From JBBIQS01 sp037442205 (GTDB lineage Bacteria > Myxococcota > Myxococcia > Myxococcales > UBA5297), in NCBI GenBank assembly GCA_037442205.1, contig JBBIQS010000025.1, positions 25,540 through 89,539 on the forward strand: a stretch of 64,000 nt of DNA, given 5' to 3'. Of the stretch, positions 1-8,524 are shown piece after piece; position 1 is the stretch's first letter; every line of letters begins with the position of its first letter. Below the pieces are notes generated by a model that worked only from the letters and a program-made list of their open reading frames with translations, made no database searches and was not told the origin of the DNA. The translations under genes were made by a program, and so were the position numbers.

Positions 1-1
1 C

Positions 2-463
2 GGGGCGACGGCCAAGGCCGGCCCGCCGCCCAGCCCGGCTCCGAAGAAGCGGGGAATGAAGATCGCGGTGACCAAGCTGGTGGCCAAGACCGGAGTCGAT
101 CAGGCCACCGCCGACCTCTTCACCGACGCGCTGGTGGGCGAGCTGCGCAAGTCGCCGGACGTGGTGATCGTCAGCCCCAGCGACATCGCCAGCCTGCTCG
201 GCTTTGACAAACAGAAGCAGCTGCTGGGCTGCAGCGAGGCCAGCTGCCTGGCGGAGATCGGCGGGGCGCTGGGCGCCGAGCGGCTGATCTCCGGCAACGT
301 GGGCCGGGTCGGCAACTCGCTGATGGTCTACCTGTCGTCGATGGACCCGGTCGCCGCCCGCACCGTGACCTCGGTCAGCGAGCGGCTCAAGAGCTCCAGC
401 GACGAGGCCTTCCTCGACTCGCTGCCGCGCTTCGCCTTCCAGCTGCTCAAGGAGCCGAAGTAG
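2..463 (+). CDS. C-terminal part of a TolB/FlgO-like N-domain protein (5' truncated by window edge)
   Basis: The frame is open from the window edge, reading a Gly/Ala/Pro/Lys-rich linker before an in-frame ATG at position 56, so the real start is probably upstream of the window. The visible 135-residue segment looks like the alpha/beta domain that myxobacterial proteins use to report on a named component: a short 'AVTKL' strand, a helix pair, a Cys-containing segment (GCSEASCLAEIGGALGAE) and then 'LISGNVGRVGNSLMVYLSSMDP'. This pattern resembles TolB/CsgG-like N-terminal domains of secreted PEGA-type proteins. No enzyme motif is seen. The ATG at 56 could be a true start of a short protein, but the Pro-rich leader in frame argues for a longer product. 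Function is unknown. Confidence 0.6.
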   Translation, partial: GATAKAGPPPSPAPKKRGMKIAVTKLVAKTGVDQATADLFTDALVGELRKSPDVVIVSPSDIASLLGFDKQKQLLGCSEASCLAEIGGALGAERLISGNVGRVGNSLMVYLSSMDPVAARTVTSVSERLKSSSDEAFLDSLPRFAFQLLKEPK

Positions 464-475
464 CCGGCCAGCCGC

Positions 476-1495
476 TCACTTCTTGGAAGCCCGCTCCTTG
501 AGCGCCTGGCAGGGGTCCTCGCGCTCCATGCGCGGGGTGAAGACCACGAAGTCGAAGGGCAGCCCGGCGCTCCCCCACTCCTCGGCGTAGGACTGCGGCT
601 GGGGGCGCGACTCGTCCACCTCGACGAACGCCACCGACACCAGCTTGCGGCCGGCCAGGTCCGGGCGCAGGTAGTACGGCACCCCGCGATCGGTGCGGGC
701 GTGCCCCGAGCCGGTGATCAGCACCGCTCCCCGGCCCCGCGACGCCTCGAGCACGCTCTCGGCGATCCGCGCGTCGCGCGCCCGCTGCCCGAGCACCATC
801 GGATCGATCATCTCCTCCGGCAGCTGGTGGCAGTGCGAGGCCCGCATCTCGTCGCGCAGCCCCTCCAGCGCCGCGCTGTCCGGCGGGCCGGCCCGCTCCA
901 GCAGCGTTCGCGATGGCTGGTCGAGCGACGCCTCTCCCTGGCCGATGATCGCCCGCATCTCGGCCCGGGTCAGGTTGGCGGCGCGGATCGGCAGCCCGGC
1001 GTCGAGCCCGACCTCGAAGATCGGCCGGTACATCCGGAAGTCCGGCCAGCCGCTCTCGCTCCAGCGCAGCGCCTGGCCCAGCGCGTCCACGTCCTGCGGC
1101 GCCCGCGCCAGCTGCTCTTCGAGCTCCCGCTGGCGGTCGGGGGTGATCATCTCGAAGGCCAGCGCCGGCTTTCTCCCCGAGCGCGCCGTCGCCCGCAGCA
1201 GGCGGGCCTGCAGCAGGTGATGGTCGGGGTTGTCGTGCGTCTCGCCCAGCACCAGCAGATCGGCCGAGGCGCAGGCCGCCGACAGCGCCGAATCGTCGAC
1301 GAACCGCCCCTGGCCCACCTCCCAGATCTTCCCCTCCAGCGGGTGCCCGCGCTCCAGCGGGCTGAGCCAGTCGCGGTCCGGGGTCAGCGGCGCCTGCACC
1401 AGCTGGCGCGCGGAATCCGGCGCCAGCCGGGCGCTCAGGCTGGCGGTGCAGGAAGCGGAGAACATGAGCAGCCCCAGGCAGACAGCCCGATTCAT
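476..1495 (-). CDS. ChaN-like (DUF399) haem-binding-type lipoprotein
   Basis: A 339-residue protein starting at the ATG at 1495; a longer frame exists upstream but this start gives a clean lipoprotein signal (hydrophobic core then 'MFSASC'). The diagnostic stretch 'LLVLGETHDNPDHHLLQ' is the ChaN/DUF399 signature. It is followed by 'AFEMITPDRQ', a helical middle, and a late 'VLITGSGHARTDRGVPYYL' motif typical of the family. Campylobacter ChaN binds haem at the membrane surface and is implicated in iron uptake, so a role at the outer membrane or periplasm is inferred, not proven. It lies about 100 nt downstream of the MBL-fold gene on the same strand and could be the last gene of that unit, or independently expressed. 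Confidence 0.8.
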   Translation of the reverse strand: MNRAVCLGLLMFSASCTASLSARLAPDSARQLVQAPLTPDRDWLSPLERGHPLEGKIWEVGQGRFVDDSALSAACASADLLVLGETHDNPDHHLLQARLLRATARSGRKPALAFEMITPDRQRELEEQLARAPQDVDALGQALRWSESGWPDFRMYRPIFEVGLDAGLPIRAANLTRAEMRAIIGQGEASLDQPSRTLLERAGPPDSAALEGLRDEMRASHCHQLPEEMIDPMVLGQRARDARIAESVLEASRGRGAVLITGSGHARTDRGVPYYLRPDLAGRKLVSVAFVEVDESRPQPQSYAEEWGSAGLPFDFVVFTPRMEREDPCQALKERASKK

Positions 1496-1594
1496 CGCGA
1501 CACCTCGCACCGGCGATCTACTCCCTCGCGCGCGATTGCAGGAGAGCCCCCTCACCAAGGCAGCGACCAAGGGAAGAACGGTTGGGCGCATCGC

Positions 1595-2629
1595 TTACGG
1601 CTGCGGGCCCAGCTCGTACCGGTAGGGCAGCTCGCCCGGCCGCCGGCGGATCTGGCCGCGGGTCTCCAACACCTCGAGGTTGCCGAGGATTTCGGAGAGC
1701 ATCAGGAACAGCTGCAGCGCCCCCGCCCGCCCGAAGACGTCGTGGACCAGCTCGTAGGCGCTGCGCGGGCTCGTCGCCAGGGCGCCACAGATCTTGGCCT
1801 GGCGCTTGTCGTAGAACTTGAGCAGCGAGTCGAGGGTCGCCCGGTGTCCCTGGAACGGAGCGCCGTGCCCCGGGGCGATCCAGTCCAGGTCCATGTCGCG
1901 GACCTTCTGGGCCGAGGCGAAGTAGGCCTCCAGCGCCCGGAACTTGTCGGCCTCGCCGTGGGGCCCCAGCTCGATCAGCGGGTTGGGCGAGACCCGCGCC
2001 AGCAGGTGGTCGTCGGTGAAGAGCAGCTTGTGGGCGGCGTCGTGCAGGCACACCAGCCCCGGGGTGTGCCCGGGCATGTGCAGCACCTCGGCCTCGAAGT
2101 GCTTGAAGGTGAAGCGCGCGCCAACCTGCAGCGGCTCGACCGCGTCCAGCTTCTCGGCGAAGCGCTCGGTCTTCTCGTGCAGGAAGAGCATGTCGCCGAT
2201 CAGCTCGCCCGGCACTCCCAGGCGCAACAGGTACTCGCGCATCGCCGGAGCGTGATCGGCGCGGCGTTCGGCGACCTTGGCCGCGTCGGCGGGATGGATC
2301 AGCACCTGCGCGCCGGAGCGCGCCGCGATCCACCTGGCCGAGCCGTAGTGGTCGACGTGGCCGTGGCTGAGGATGATCCGGCGCACCTCCTCGATGCGGC
2401 GGCCGGCCTCGGCGAAGCCGGCCTCCAGCGCCGAGCGCGCCTCGTCGGTCCCCAGCCCGGAGTCGAAGAGGGTCAGCGTCCCGTCGGGATTCTCGATCAG
2501 GTAGACGTTGACCGGGCCCCCGGCCTCGACGAAGGGGATGGGGATGGCCAGCCGCACCACGCCGAGCCCGGCGAGAAAGGCATCTCCCGCCGAAGCCCCG
2601 GCGATCTTTTCCGGCCGCTCGCTGGCCAC
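1595..2629 (-). CDS. MBL-fold metallo-hydrolase
   Basis: A 344-residue metallo-beta-lactamase-fold protein with a GTG start preceded by a purine-rich AAGGGA. The metal-binding motif 'LSHGHVDHYG' gives H89, H91, D93 and H94; a second His lies in 'LHMPGHTPG' and further ligands in 'FTDDHLLA' and 'IAPGHGAPF'. This set of ligands matches the glyoxalase II/LACTB2-like branch with a C-terminal helical (winged-helix-like) extension after residue 260. No signal peptide is present, so it is probably cytoplasmic. It begins 39 nt after etfA and is very likely co-transcribed with etfBA, which suggests a link to acyl-CoA or thioester metabolism (inference). The exact substrate cannot be read from the sequence. 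Confidence 0.88.
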   Translation of the reverse strand: MASERPEKIAGASAGDAFLAGLGVVRLAIPIPFVEAGGPVNVYLIENPDGTLTLFDSGLGTDEARSALEAGFAEAGRRIEEVRRIILSHGHVDHYGSARWIAARSGAQVLIHPADAAKVAERRADHAPAMREYLLRLGVPGELIGDMLFLHEKTERFAEKLDAVEPLQVGARFTFKHFEAEVLHMPGHTPGLVCLHDAAHKLLFTDDHLLARVSPNPLIELGPHGEADKFRALEAYFASAQKVRDMDLDWIAPGHGAPFQGHRATLDSLLKFYDKRQAKICGALATSPRSAYELVHDVFGRAGALQLFLMLSEILGNLEVLETRGQIRRRPGELPYRYELGPQP

Positions 2630-2668
2630 ACTCCCATCCCTTCCCGCCCCCAGGGGTACGGCCGAAGG

Positions 2669-3628
2669 CTACTTGCCGGCCTTCACCGCCGCCTGCAGCT
2701 CGGGCAGGACCTTGAACAGGTCCGCCACCAGCCCGTAGTCGGCCACCTGGAAGATGGGCGCCTCGGCGTTGGTGTTGACGGCCACGATCACCTTCGAGCC
2801 CTTCATGCCCGCCAGGTGCTGGATGGCGCCGCTGATGCCCGCGGCGATGTACAGCTCCGGCGCCACCACCTTGCCGGTCTGGCCGACCTGCAGGTCGTTG
2901 GGGACCCAGCCCGCGTCCACCGCGGCCCGGCTGGCGCCGACCGCCGCGTGCAGCTCGTCGGCCAGCTCCTCCACCGGCTTGAAGTTGCCCTTGGTCCCGC
3001 GGCCGCCGCTGACCACCACCCGGGCCTCGGTCAGCTCCGGACGGGCGCTCTTGACCGGCTTGAACTCCAGGTACTTGGTCTTGTAGCTGCCGCTCAGCTG
3101 CACCTGCTCGGCCTTGACCTCGGCGGCGGCGCCCTTGGGGGCGGCGGCGAACTCGGTGGTGCGGATGTTGAAGACCTTGACCGGGGTGGTGATCTCGACC
3201 TCGGCGATCACGTTGCCGGCCCACATCGGCCGCTTGAAGAGCACGTTGGCGCCGCTGCCCTCGAAGCCGAGGACGTCGGTGGCCATGCCCGCGCCCAGCT
3301 TGGCCGCCAGCCGCGGCAGCAGGTCCTTGCCCACCGCGGTCGAGGCCGCGCCCACGTAGACCGCGTTCAGGCTCTTGGCCAGCTGGGCCACCGCCTCGCA
3401 GTAGGGCTCGGCCAGGTAGTCCTTGAGCGCCGGGTTGTCGACCACGTGCAGCACCTTGGCCCCGTAGCCCTTGAGCTCCTCGGCCGCCGCGCCGATGCCG
3501 CTGCCCAGCAGCGCCAGGTGCAGCTCGCCCCCGGCCTTCTGCGCCAGCGAAAGGCCCGCCGACACCGCGTTGAGGCTGGCCTTCTTGAGCGCCCCGTGCT
3601 GCTGCTCAGCAATGATCAGGATGTTCAT
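2669..3628 (-). CDS. etfA: Electron transfer flavoprotein, alpha subunit
   Basis: A 319-residue EtfA of normal family length. The N-terminal adenine-nucleotide-fold half is followed by the conserved FAD-binding C-terminal half, recognisable by 'VVSGGRGTKGNFKPVEELA', 'VGASRAAVDAGWVPNDLQVGQ' and 'YIAAGISGAIQHLAGMKGS', then 'VNTNAEAPIFQVADYGLVAD' (about residues 195-305). EtfA/EtfB carry electrons from acyl-CoA dehydrogenases to ETF-quinone oxidoreductase. It follows etfB with a gap of 60 nt and is in turn followed by the MBL-fold hydrolase gene. Confidence 0.97.
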   Translation of the reverse strand: MNILIIAEQQHGALKKASLNAVSAGLSLAQKAGGELHLALLGSGIGAAAEELKGYGAKVLHVVDNPALKDYLAEPYCEAVAQLAKSLNAVYVGAASTAVGKDLLPRLAAKLGAGMATDVLGFEGSGANVLFKRPMWAGNVIAEVEITTPVKVFNIRTTEFAAAPKGAAAEVKAEQVQLSGSYKTKYLEFKPVKSARPELTEARVVVSGGRGTKGNFKPVEELADELHAAVGASRAAVDAGWVPNDLQVGQTGKVVAPELYIAAGISGAIQHLAGMKGSKVIVAVNTNAEAPIFQVADYGLVADLFKVLPELQAAVKAGK

Positions 3629-3688
3629 GGATGGTTCTCGCTAGCCCCGCGTGCCGCCCGGTTCCTCGGGCGCCGGGGCGAAAGAGTG

Positions 3689-4480
3689 TCAGATGACCTT
3701 GGCCTCGCTCTTGAGCTTCTGCACCAGGGTGGCGACGTCCGGCACGATGATGCCGGCCTTGCGCCCCGGGGGCGGGCTCAGCTTGACCACCTTCACCTTG
3801 ACCGCGGTATCCACGCCCAGCGCCGCGGGGGCCATCTCGGCGATCGGCTTCTTCTTGGCCTTCATGATGCCGGGCAGCGAGGCGTAGCGCGGCTTGTTCA
3901 GCCGCAGGTCGCAGGTGATCACCGCCGGCAGCTCGACCTGCAGGGTCTCGACGCCGCCGTCGACCTCGCGCACCACCTTGGCCGACTTTCCGTCGATGGC
4001 GATGCCCGGGGTCTTGGCCGCCTCGGCCTCCGACTCCAGGCTCTCCATCTTGCTGGCGAAGGTGGCCTGGCCCCAGCCCAGCAGCTCGGCCAGGATCTGC
4101 CCGGCCTGGTTCTGGTCGTCGTCGATGGCCTGCTTGCCCAGTAGCACCAGGTCCGGCTTCTCCTTCTCGATCACCGCCTTGAGCAGCCGCGCCGCAAGGT
4201 CGGCGTCGCAGGGGCCGTCGTGCTTGACCCAGATGCCCCGGTCGGCGCCCATGGCCATCGCCGAGCGCATCTCGGTCTGCACCTTGTCGCTGCCGATCGA
4301 GACCACCACCACCTCGCCCTGGTGCTTGGCCACCAGCCGCAGGGCCTCCTCCACCGCGATCTCGTCGAAGGGGTTGATCTTGTAGCCGACGCCCTCGGTC
4401 ACGATGCCCGAACCGTCCGGCTTCACCTTGATCTTGGACTCGGGGTCCTCGACCCGCTTGGCAGTCACCAGGATCTTCAC
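3689..4480 (-). CDS. etfB: Electron transfer flavoprotein, beta subunit
   Basis: A 263-residue EtfB. I choose the GTG at 4480 because the protein then begins with the canonical 'KILVTAKRVEDPESKIKVK' and has a strong AAGGAGG ribosome-binding site 5 nt upstream; the frame extends further upstream but that part is not protein-like. Family hallmarks are 'NPFDEIAVEEALRL', 'AMGADRGIWVKHDG' and the AMP-binding 'LLGKQAIDDDQNQAGQILAE' segment near residues 118-137. It is the first gene of an etfB-etfA-MBL unit and sits about 130 nt downstream of a clear sigma70-like promoter. Confidence 0.97.
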   Translation of the reverse strand: MKILVTAKRVEDPESKIKVKPDGSGIVTEGVGYKINPFDEIAVEEALRLVAKHQGEVVVVSIGSDKVQTEMRSAMAMGADRGIWVKHDGPCDADLAARLLKAVIEKEKPDLVLLGKQAIDDDQNQAGQILAELLGWGQATFASKMESLESEAEAAKTPGIAIDGKSAKVVREVDGGVETLQVELPAVITCDLRLNKPRYASLPGIMKAKKKPIAEMAPAALGVDTAVKVKVVKLSPPPGRKAGIIVPDVATLVQKLKSEAKVI

Positions 4481-4616
4481 TGCTGCCTCCTTGTGTTGGA
4501 GCTCTTCGGGTTGTCGGCGAGCGCCCCCACGCCGTGTCGCTGCCGGAGTCGCTCCCGGTGGCGCGCGGTCCGCTTTCCGTTGAAAGTCGTGACGCCGCGC
4601 GTTACCGGGCCTGGAG

Positions 4617-4645
4617 TATCTATTCGCTGCCGGTTTTGAAGTCAA
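4617..4645 (-). promoter_or_regulatory. Sigma70-like promoter for etfBA
   Basis: Reading the minus strand, TTGACT (4645-4640) is followed after exactly 17 nt by TAGATA (4622-4617). This is a near-consensus -35/-10 pair in an otherwise very GC-rich region, pointing at etfB and implying a 5' leader of roughly 130 nt. The spacing and the local AT-richness are seen directly; promoter activity is inferred. Confidence 0.6.
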
Positions 4646-4851
4646 TTGATGCCGGGCGGCGATCTGACGGTCGCGATTCGGGCGAACGTTCGGTCGCGGG
4701 CGTGGCTCGGCGGCGACGTTTCGCGCCTGGTTCTGCGCCCTTCGCCGCCCCCTCGGCTGCGCGCTCCGGCCTCCGCGGGGATCGCGCCGGCCACTCGCTG
4801 ATTGCTCAGGGCTCTGGTCCGCCCGTTGCCCTCCGGCGCCAGATACACGAA
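4646..4851. other. Non-coding spacer between S1 protein gene and etfB promoter
   Basis: About 200 nt of GC-rich sequence lying between the S1-protein terminator hairpin and the etfBA promoter. I see no protein-like frame, repeat or structured RNA here. Confidence 0.4.
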
Positions 4852-4877
4852 CGCCGACTGGCGTGGACCAGTCGGCG
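4852..4877 (-). terminator. Hairpin terminator downstream of the S1-domain gene
   Basis: A perfect 10-bp inverted repeat (cgccgactgg / ccagtcggcg) with a 6-nt loop, 40 nt after the stop codon of the minus-strand S1-domain gene. Only a weak T-containing tail follows on the minus strand, so it may be a rho-independent terminator of modest strength or an mRNA 3'-end stabiliser. Confidence 0.6.
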
Positions 4878-4917
4878 CTCGCTTTGAGTCGATCTCTTCG
4901 GCGGGAGAAAGCGCGGG

Positions 4918-6855
4918 CTACTTCAGCTTCTTGAGCAGGTCGCCCAGGGTGCCAAAGCCCTTGCCCGGCGCCTTCTTCTGCGTCTGCATGAATTGGCTGT
5001 ACTCGGCCCGCTCCTCGGCCTTCTCGGCCCCGGTCTTCGACATCCGCAGCCGGCCCTGTCCGTCGATCTCCGACACCAGCGCCTTGAAGGTGGTCCCCGG
5101 CGGGAACAGCTTGCGGTGGTCGGCGCCCTTGGGCGTGCCCATCTCGGCGTTGGGCACCAGCCCGCGGCCGTTTGCGAACTTCACGAAGATCCCGAAGGTC
5201 TCGATCTTGTCGACCGTGACCTCGTAGACGTCGCCGACCTTGGGGACGGCGCCGGCGGGCTTGGGCTCATGGTGGGCCGCGGCCGGCATCGCCGCCTCGT
5301 CGGCGGTAATCCGCCGCAGGCTGATCCGCTTCTGCTCCAGGTCGATCCCCTCGACCACCACGTCCACTTCCTCACCCTCGCTCACCACTTCCTTGGGATG
5401 GGCGATGCGCTTGGCCGCCCCCAGCGCACTGATGTGCGCCAGGCCGTCGACCCCGGGGAACAGCTCGATGAAGGCCCCGAACGGCTGCAGCCGCACCACC
5501 TTGCCCTTGAGCTTGTCGCCCTCGTGCAGGTTGGCCGCTGCCTGGCTCCAGGGATCCTGCTGCAGCGCCTTCATCGACAGGCCGATCCGCTCGCCCTTCT
5601 CGCCTTCCTTCGCGGCGTCGATCTTCACCACCTCGACCTTGACCTTCTGGCCGGGGCTGAGGACGTCTTTGGGGTGGGCCACCCGGCCGTAGCCAAGCTC
5701 GCTGACGTGGATCAGCCCCTCCAGGCCGCCCAGGTCGACGAAGGCACCGAAGTCGCGCACGCTGGTCACGGTGCCCTCGAGCTGGGCCCCGACGTGCAAC
5801 TTTTCGCGGGTCTCGGCCGCCTTCTTGTGGGCCTCGGCCTCGAGCAGCGCCCGGCGGGACAGGACGATGTCCCGGTCCTTGACCTCGGTCACCTTGAACG
5901 CCAGCCGCTGGCCGATGAAGGTCGACAGGTCCTCGACGTGGCGCAGGTCGACCTGGCTGGCCGGGCAGAAGCCGCGGTTGCCGCCCAGATCGATCTCCAG
6001 GCCGCCCTTGTTCACCGCCACCACCGAGCCCTCGACCGGGATGCCGCTCTCGCGAGCCTCGAACAGGAACTCGCGCTGGGCGCCCTTGGACAGCTGCTTG
6101 GTGACCACGATGCCGCCGTGGTCGCCGGCCAGCGCCAGCACGTAGCCCTCGATGATCTCCCCGACCGAGACGATCAGGTTGCCGTGGGTGTCCATCAGCT
6201 CAGCGAGGTCGATCATCCCCTCGCCCTTGCCGCCCAGGTCGAGGAAGGCCTGCTCCTGGCCCATCTGCACGATGCGCCCGGTGACCTTCTGCCCAACCTC
6301 GAAGCGCCTCGGGGTCGCCTGGGCCTCGGAGCGGGCGAACATCTCGGCGAAGCTCTCCTCCTCCACCGCTTCGACCGGCTCGGGAGCCGCCGGGCTGAGG
6401 GCCTTGTCACCTTCGGCCTCGCGCGGGGGCAGGTTGAGCCCGTCGGCGCGGCGGAAGACGGTCTTCGGAGAGCGGCGCGGCTCGGCGTGGACCGCCGGCT
6501 TGGCATGGACCACCGGCTTGGCCGGCTCGGCCGGAGCCGGGGCCGCGGCGGGGGCAGCAGCCTCGGAGGGCTGGGCAGGCGCCGCGCCCAGCGGCGGCGG
6601 CTTGCGCACGACGAGCGGGCCCTTCTTCACCTCGTCGGTGTGCCGGTGGGGCCGATCGCGGCGGGAGGGGCGCTTTTCGCCGCCCTCGCCACCCTCGCGC
6701 TTGGGAGCCTGGCCCCCAGCCTGCGCCCCGCGCTCCTCGCGCGGGGGCCGATCGCCCCCCTTGCCGGAGGGGATGCCCTTCATCACATCGCCGAAGGTCT
6801 TGGGGAAAGGCTTGCGCCCACCCGGCCGACCGCCACCTTTGTTCTCTTCTGCCAT
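4918..6855 (-). CDS. Multi-domain S1 RNA-binding protein with a long disordered N-terminus
   Basis: A 645-residue protein from the ATG at 6855. Residues 1-180 are low-complexity, rich in Lys, Arg, Gly, Pro and Ala, with no fold visible. Five S1/OB-fold repeats follow at about 184-255, 270-337, 354-428, 445-515 and 541-606; the third and fourth have the classic 'FGAFVDLGGLEGLIHVSEL' and 'FGAFIELFPGVDGLAHIS' cores. The C-terminus is short and Lys-rich. It resembles ribosomal protein S1 (RpsA), which recruits mRNA to the 30S subunit, but RpsA normally has six domains and no long basic leader. I therefore call it an S1-family RNA-binding protein rather than rpsA. It is transcribed alone, with a hairpin terminator behind it. 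Confidence 0.9.
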   Translation of the reverse strand: MAEENKGGGRPGGRKPFPKTFGDVMKGIPSGKGGDRPPREERGAQAGGQAPKREGGEGGEKRPSRRDRPHRHTDEVKKGPLVVRKPPPLGAAPAQPSEAAAPAAAPAPAEPAKPVVHAKPAVHAEPRRSPKTVFRRADGLNLPPREAEGDKALSPAAPEPVEAVEEESFAEMFARSEAQATPRRFEVGQKVTGRIVQMGQEQAFLDLGGKGEGMIDLAELMDTHGNLIVSVGEIIEGYVLALAGDHGGIVVTKQLSKGAQREFLFEARESGIPVEGSVVAVNKGGLEIDLGGNRGFCPASQVDLRHVEDLSTFIGQRLAFKVTEVKDRDIVLSRRALLEAEAHKKAAETREKLHVGAQLEGTVTSVRDFGAFVDLGGLEGLIHVSELGYGRVAHPKDVLSPGQKVKVEVVKIDAAKEGEKGERIGLSMKALQQDPWSQAAANLHEGDKLKGKVVRLQPFGAFIELFPGVDGLAHISALGAAKRIAHPKEVVSEGEEVDVVVEGIDLEQKRISLRRITADEAAMPAAAHHEPKPAGAVPKVGDVYEVTVDKIETFGIFVKFANGRGLVPNAEMGTPKGADHRKLFPPGTTFKALVSEIDGQGRLRMSKTGAEKAEERAEYSQFMQTQKKAPGKGFGTLGDLLKKLK

Positions 6856-6895
6856 TGGCCGCTCACGTCCCGTCGAAGCATTAAACGCTTGTGAA

Positions 6896-6911
6896 GCCCG
6901 AAATTTTGGGC
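6896..6911. promoter_or_regulatory. Near-palindrome upstream of the S1-domain gene
   Basis: A 16-nt near-perfect palindrome (gcccgaaattttgggc, one G-T wobble pair) about 41 nt upstream of the S1-protein start. It lies in a locally AT-rich patch and could be an operator or a leader-RNA hairpin. No regulator family is recognised. Confidence 0.3.
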
Positions 6912-7172
6912 GGCGCAGACTAGCGCATCGGACCATCAGGGGGAAGCGGCAGGCCCCCGGCCGCGCGCCGGGTGCAGGGATAGTGTCGAGCGCACGATAT
7001 CTGCCAATGCCAGCGCCCGAGCTCTAGAGACGCGCCCAAGGAGGCGCCTGGCGGGCGCGTTGACGGTCTGCGGTCGGCCGCCTAGAGTCGCCGGCTTTTC
7101 GCCGGGAATCTCCCCGGCGCCTGGGGTTGGCCGGCGTTCGGCGAGCGGCTCCTCGCGGAGGCAAGAAGGCGC
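6912..7172. other. Divergent intergenic region between S1-domain and DHH genes
   Basis: Roughly 260 nt between two divergently transcribed genes. Open frames through it have no protein-like character. It presumably holds promoters for both genes, but I could not pick out convincing -35/-10 pairs. Confidence 0.4.
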
Positions 7173-8132
7173 ATGAAGACGGTCAAGGTCCTCTACCACG
7201 ACGGCTGCTTCGACGGGGCGGCGAGCGCGGCGGTGTTCACCCGCCTGTACCGCGAGCGGATCGACGCCAACGTGCGCTTCGCCTACCAGGGCATGTCGCA
7301 CAAGGGCCAGGGGCTGCTGGACGAGAAGCTGTTCGACGGCGACGAGAACGCGATCGTCGACTTCCGCTACTCGACCAGCCCCAAGCTGACCTGGTTCTTC
7401 GACCACCACGTGTCGGCCTTCCCCAACTCCGGGGAGCAGGCCCACTTCGAGGCCGACCACAGCGGCAAGAAGTTCCACGACCCCCACGCCAAGAGCTGCA
7501 CCGCCTTTCTGTGCCGCATCGCGCGGGAGCGCTTCGGCTTCCAGGACAAGCCGCTGGCCGAGCTGGTGGAGTGGGCGGAGATCATCGACGGGGCGCTGTT
7601 CCCCGACGCCCACACCGCGGTGATGCTCGAGCAGCCGGCGCTCAAGCTGATGCTGGTGATCGAGGCCAACCCCGGCCCCTCCTTCCTGCCCCAACTGATC
7701 GGCGACATGCAGACCAAGAGCCTTTCGGAGCTGGTGGCGCTGCCCTACGTCGCCCAGCGGCTCGATCCGCTCTACGCCAAGCACCTGGAGACGGTGGAGC
7801 TGGTGCGCTCGCGGGCCAGGCTGGAGAAGGGAGTGGTCTTCTTCGACGTGGCCGACAAGCCGATCGAGGCTCTCAACAAGTTCATCTCCTACGACCTGTT
7901 CCCCCAGGCCCGCTACACCGTGTCGGTGATGAAGACCCCGGGGCGGGCCAAGATCTCGGTGGGCTCCAACCCCTGGGCCCGCGAGACCCGGACCCACGAC
8001 CTGGCGCGGCTGTGCGAGCGCTACGGCGGCGGAGGCCATCCGGTGGTCGGCGCGGTCAGCTATCCGCCGGAGGAGTTGGAGAAGGCCCGCCGGACCGCCC
8101 GCGAGATCGTGGCCGAGCTGCAGAAGCCCTGA
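7173..8132 (+). CDS. DHH-family phosphoesterase
   Basis: A 319-residue protein. The N-terminal domain has 'YHDGCFDGAASAAVF' (motif I, residues 8-22), an 'AIVDF' motif II and the name-giving D77-H78-H79 within 'FFDHHVSAFPN'. The C-terminal DHHA1-type domain ends in 'YGGGGHPVVGAVSY' from about residue 285, the substrate-binding GGGH motif. Family members cleave phosphodiesters in short oligonucleotides or cyclic dinucleotides, or act as exopolyphosphatases, using two metal ions. No membrane, PAS or CBS domain is present, so it is a stand-alone cytosolic enzyme. Nano-RNase-like or oligonucleotide phosphodiesterase activity is the most general inference. Confidence 0.88.
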   Translation: MKTVKVLYHDGCFDGAASAAVFTRLYRERIDANVRFAYQGMSHKGQGLLDEKLFDGDENAIVDFRYSTSPKLTWFFDHHVSAFPNSGEQAHFEADHSGKKFHDPHAKSCTAFLCRIARERFGFQDKPLAELVEWAEIIDGALFPDAHTAVMLEQPALKLMLVIEANPGPSFLPQLIGDMQTKSLSELVALPYVAQRLDPLYAKHLETVELVRSRARLEKGVVFFDVADKPIEALNKFISYDLFPQARYTVSVMKTPGRAKISVGSNPWARETRTHDLARLCERYGGGGHPVVGAVSYPPEELEKARRTAREIVAELQKP

Positions 8133-8170
8133 GGATCGCGGGCGAGCTGCCCGCTAGCGGCCGAGGGTCG

Positions 8171-8473
8171 CTATACCGGTGCACCTCGCCGCAACGCGAC
8201 CAGGATGGCGAGCCCCAGCACCAGCAGCAGCACCACGCCCAGGTAGCCCAGGAGCGCCGAGGCGGCCAGCAGCAGCGGCTGCGAGCCGGCGGCCCGCGAC
8301 GCCGCCCGCCCCTTCCACGCCGACCAGACTCCGACCAGCGAGCTGGCCCCCAGCAGCATGGGCTGGGGAGCGGCAAACACCCGAACCCCGATCAGCGCCA
8401 GCACCGCGCAGATCGAGGCCACGCCCACCAGCAGCAACGCCTTTCGCTTGGGATCGATCACGGGCGCCAGCAT
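8171..8473 (-). CDS. Small hydrophobic membrane protein, unknown
   Basis: A 100-residue predicted protein with three to four hydrophobic segments: residues 13-33, a short stretch near 39-48, and a long pair at 66-92. It has basic residues at the N-terminus and again at the C-terminus (ALRRGAPV). I do not recognise a family. The ribosome-binding site is weak. The opposite-strand frame is Pro/Arg/Ala-rich and looks spurious, which supports this strand. It may be a small accessory membrane protein; no function is assigned. Confidence 0.5.
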   Translation of the reverse strand: MLAPVIDPKRKALLLVGVASICAVLALIGVRVFAAPQPMLLGASSLVGVWSAWKGRAASRAAGSQPLLLAASALLGYLGVVLLLVLGLAILVALRRGAPV

Positions 8474-8524
8474 AGACGAGGTTGGCGCCGCCGCCGAGCC
8501 CAGTCGACGAGCCTCTTGGCCGGG

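Noticed and set aside
701..4144. A plus-strand open frame of more than 1100 codons
   Set aside because: It runs antisense to ChaN, MBL and etfA, is Arg/Gly/His/Leu-rich with no domain, and results from the GC-rich third positions of the real minus-strand genes.
4993..6894. A 633-codon plus-strand frame opposite the S1-domain gene
   Set aside because: The minus strand has five readable S1 domains; this frame is low-complexity antisense translation.
8138..8154. Short hairpin after the DHH gene
   Set aside because: Six-bp stem without a T-run; not distinguishable from background in this composition.
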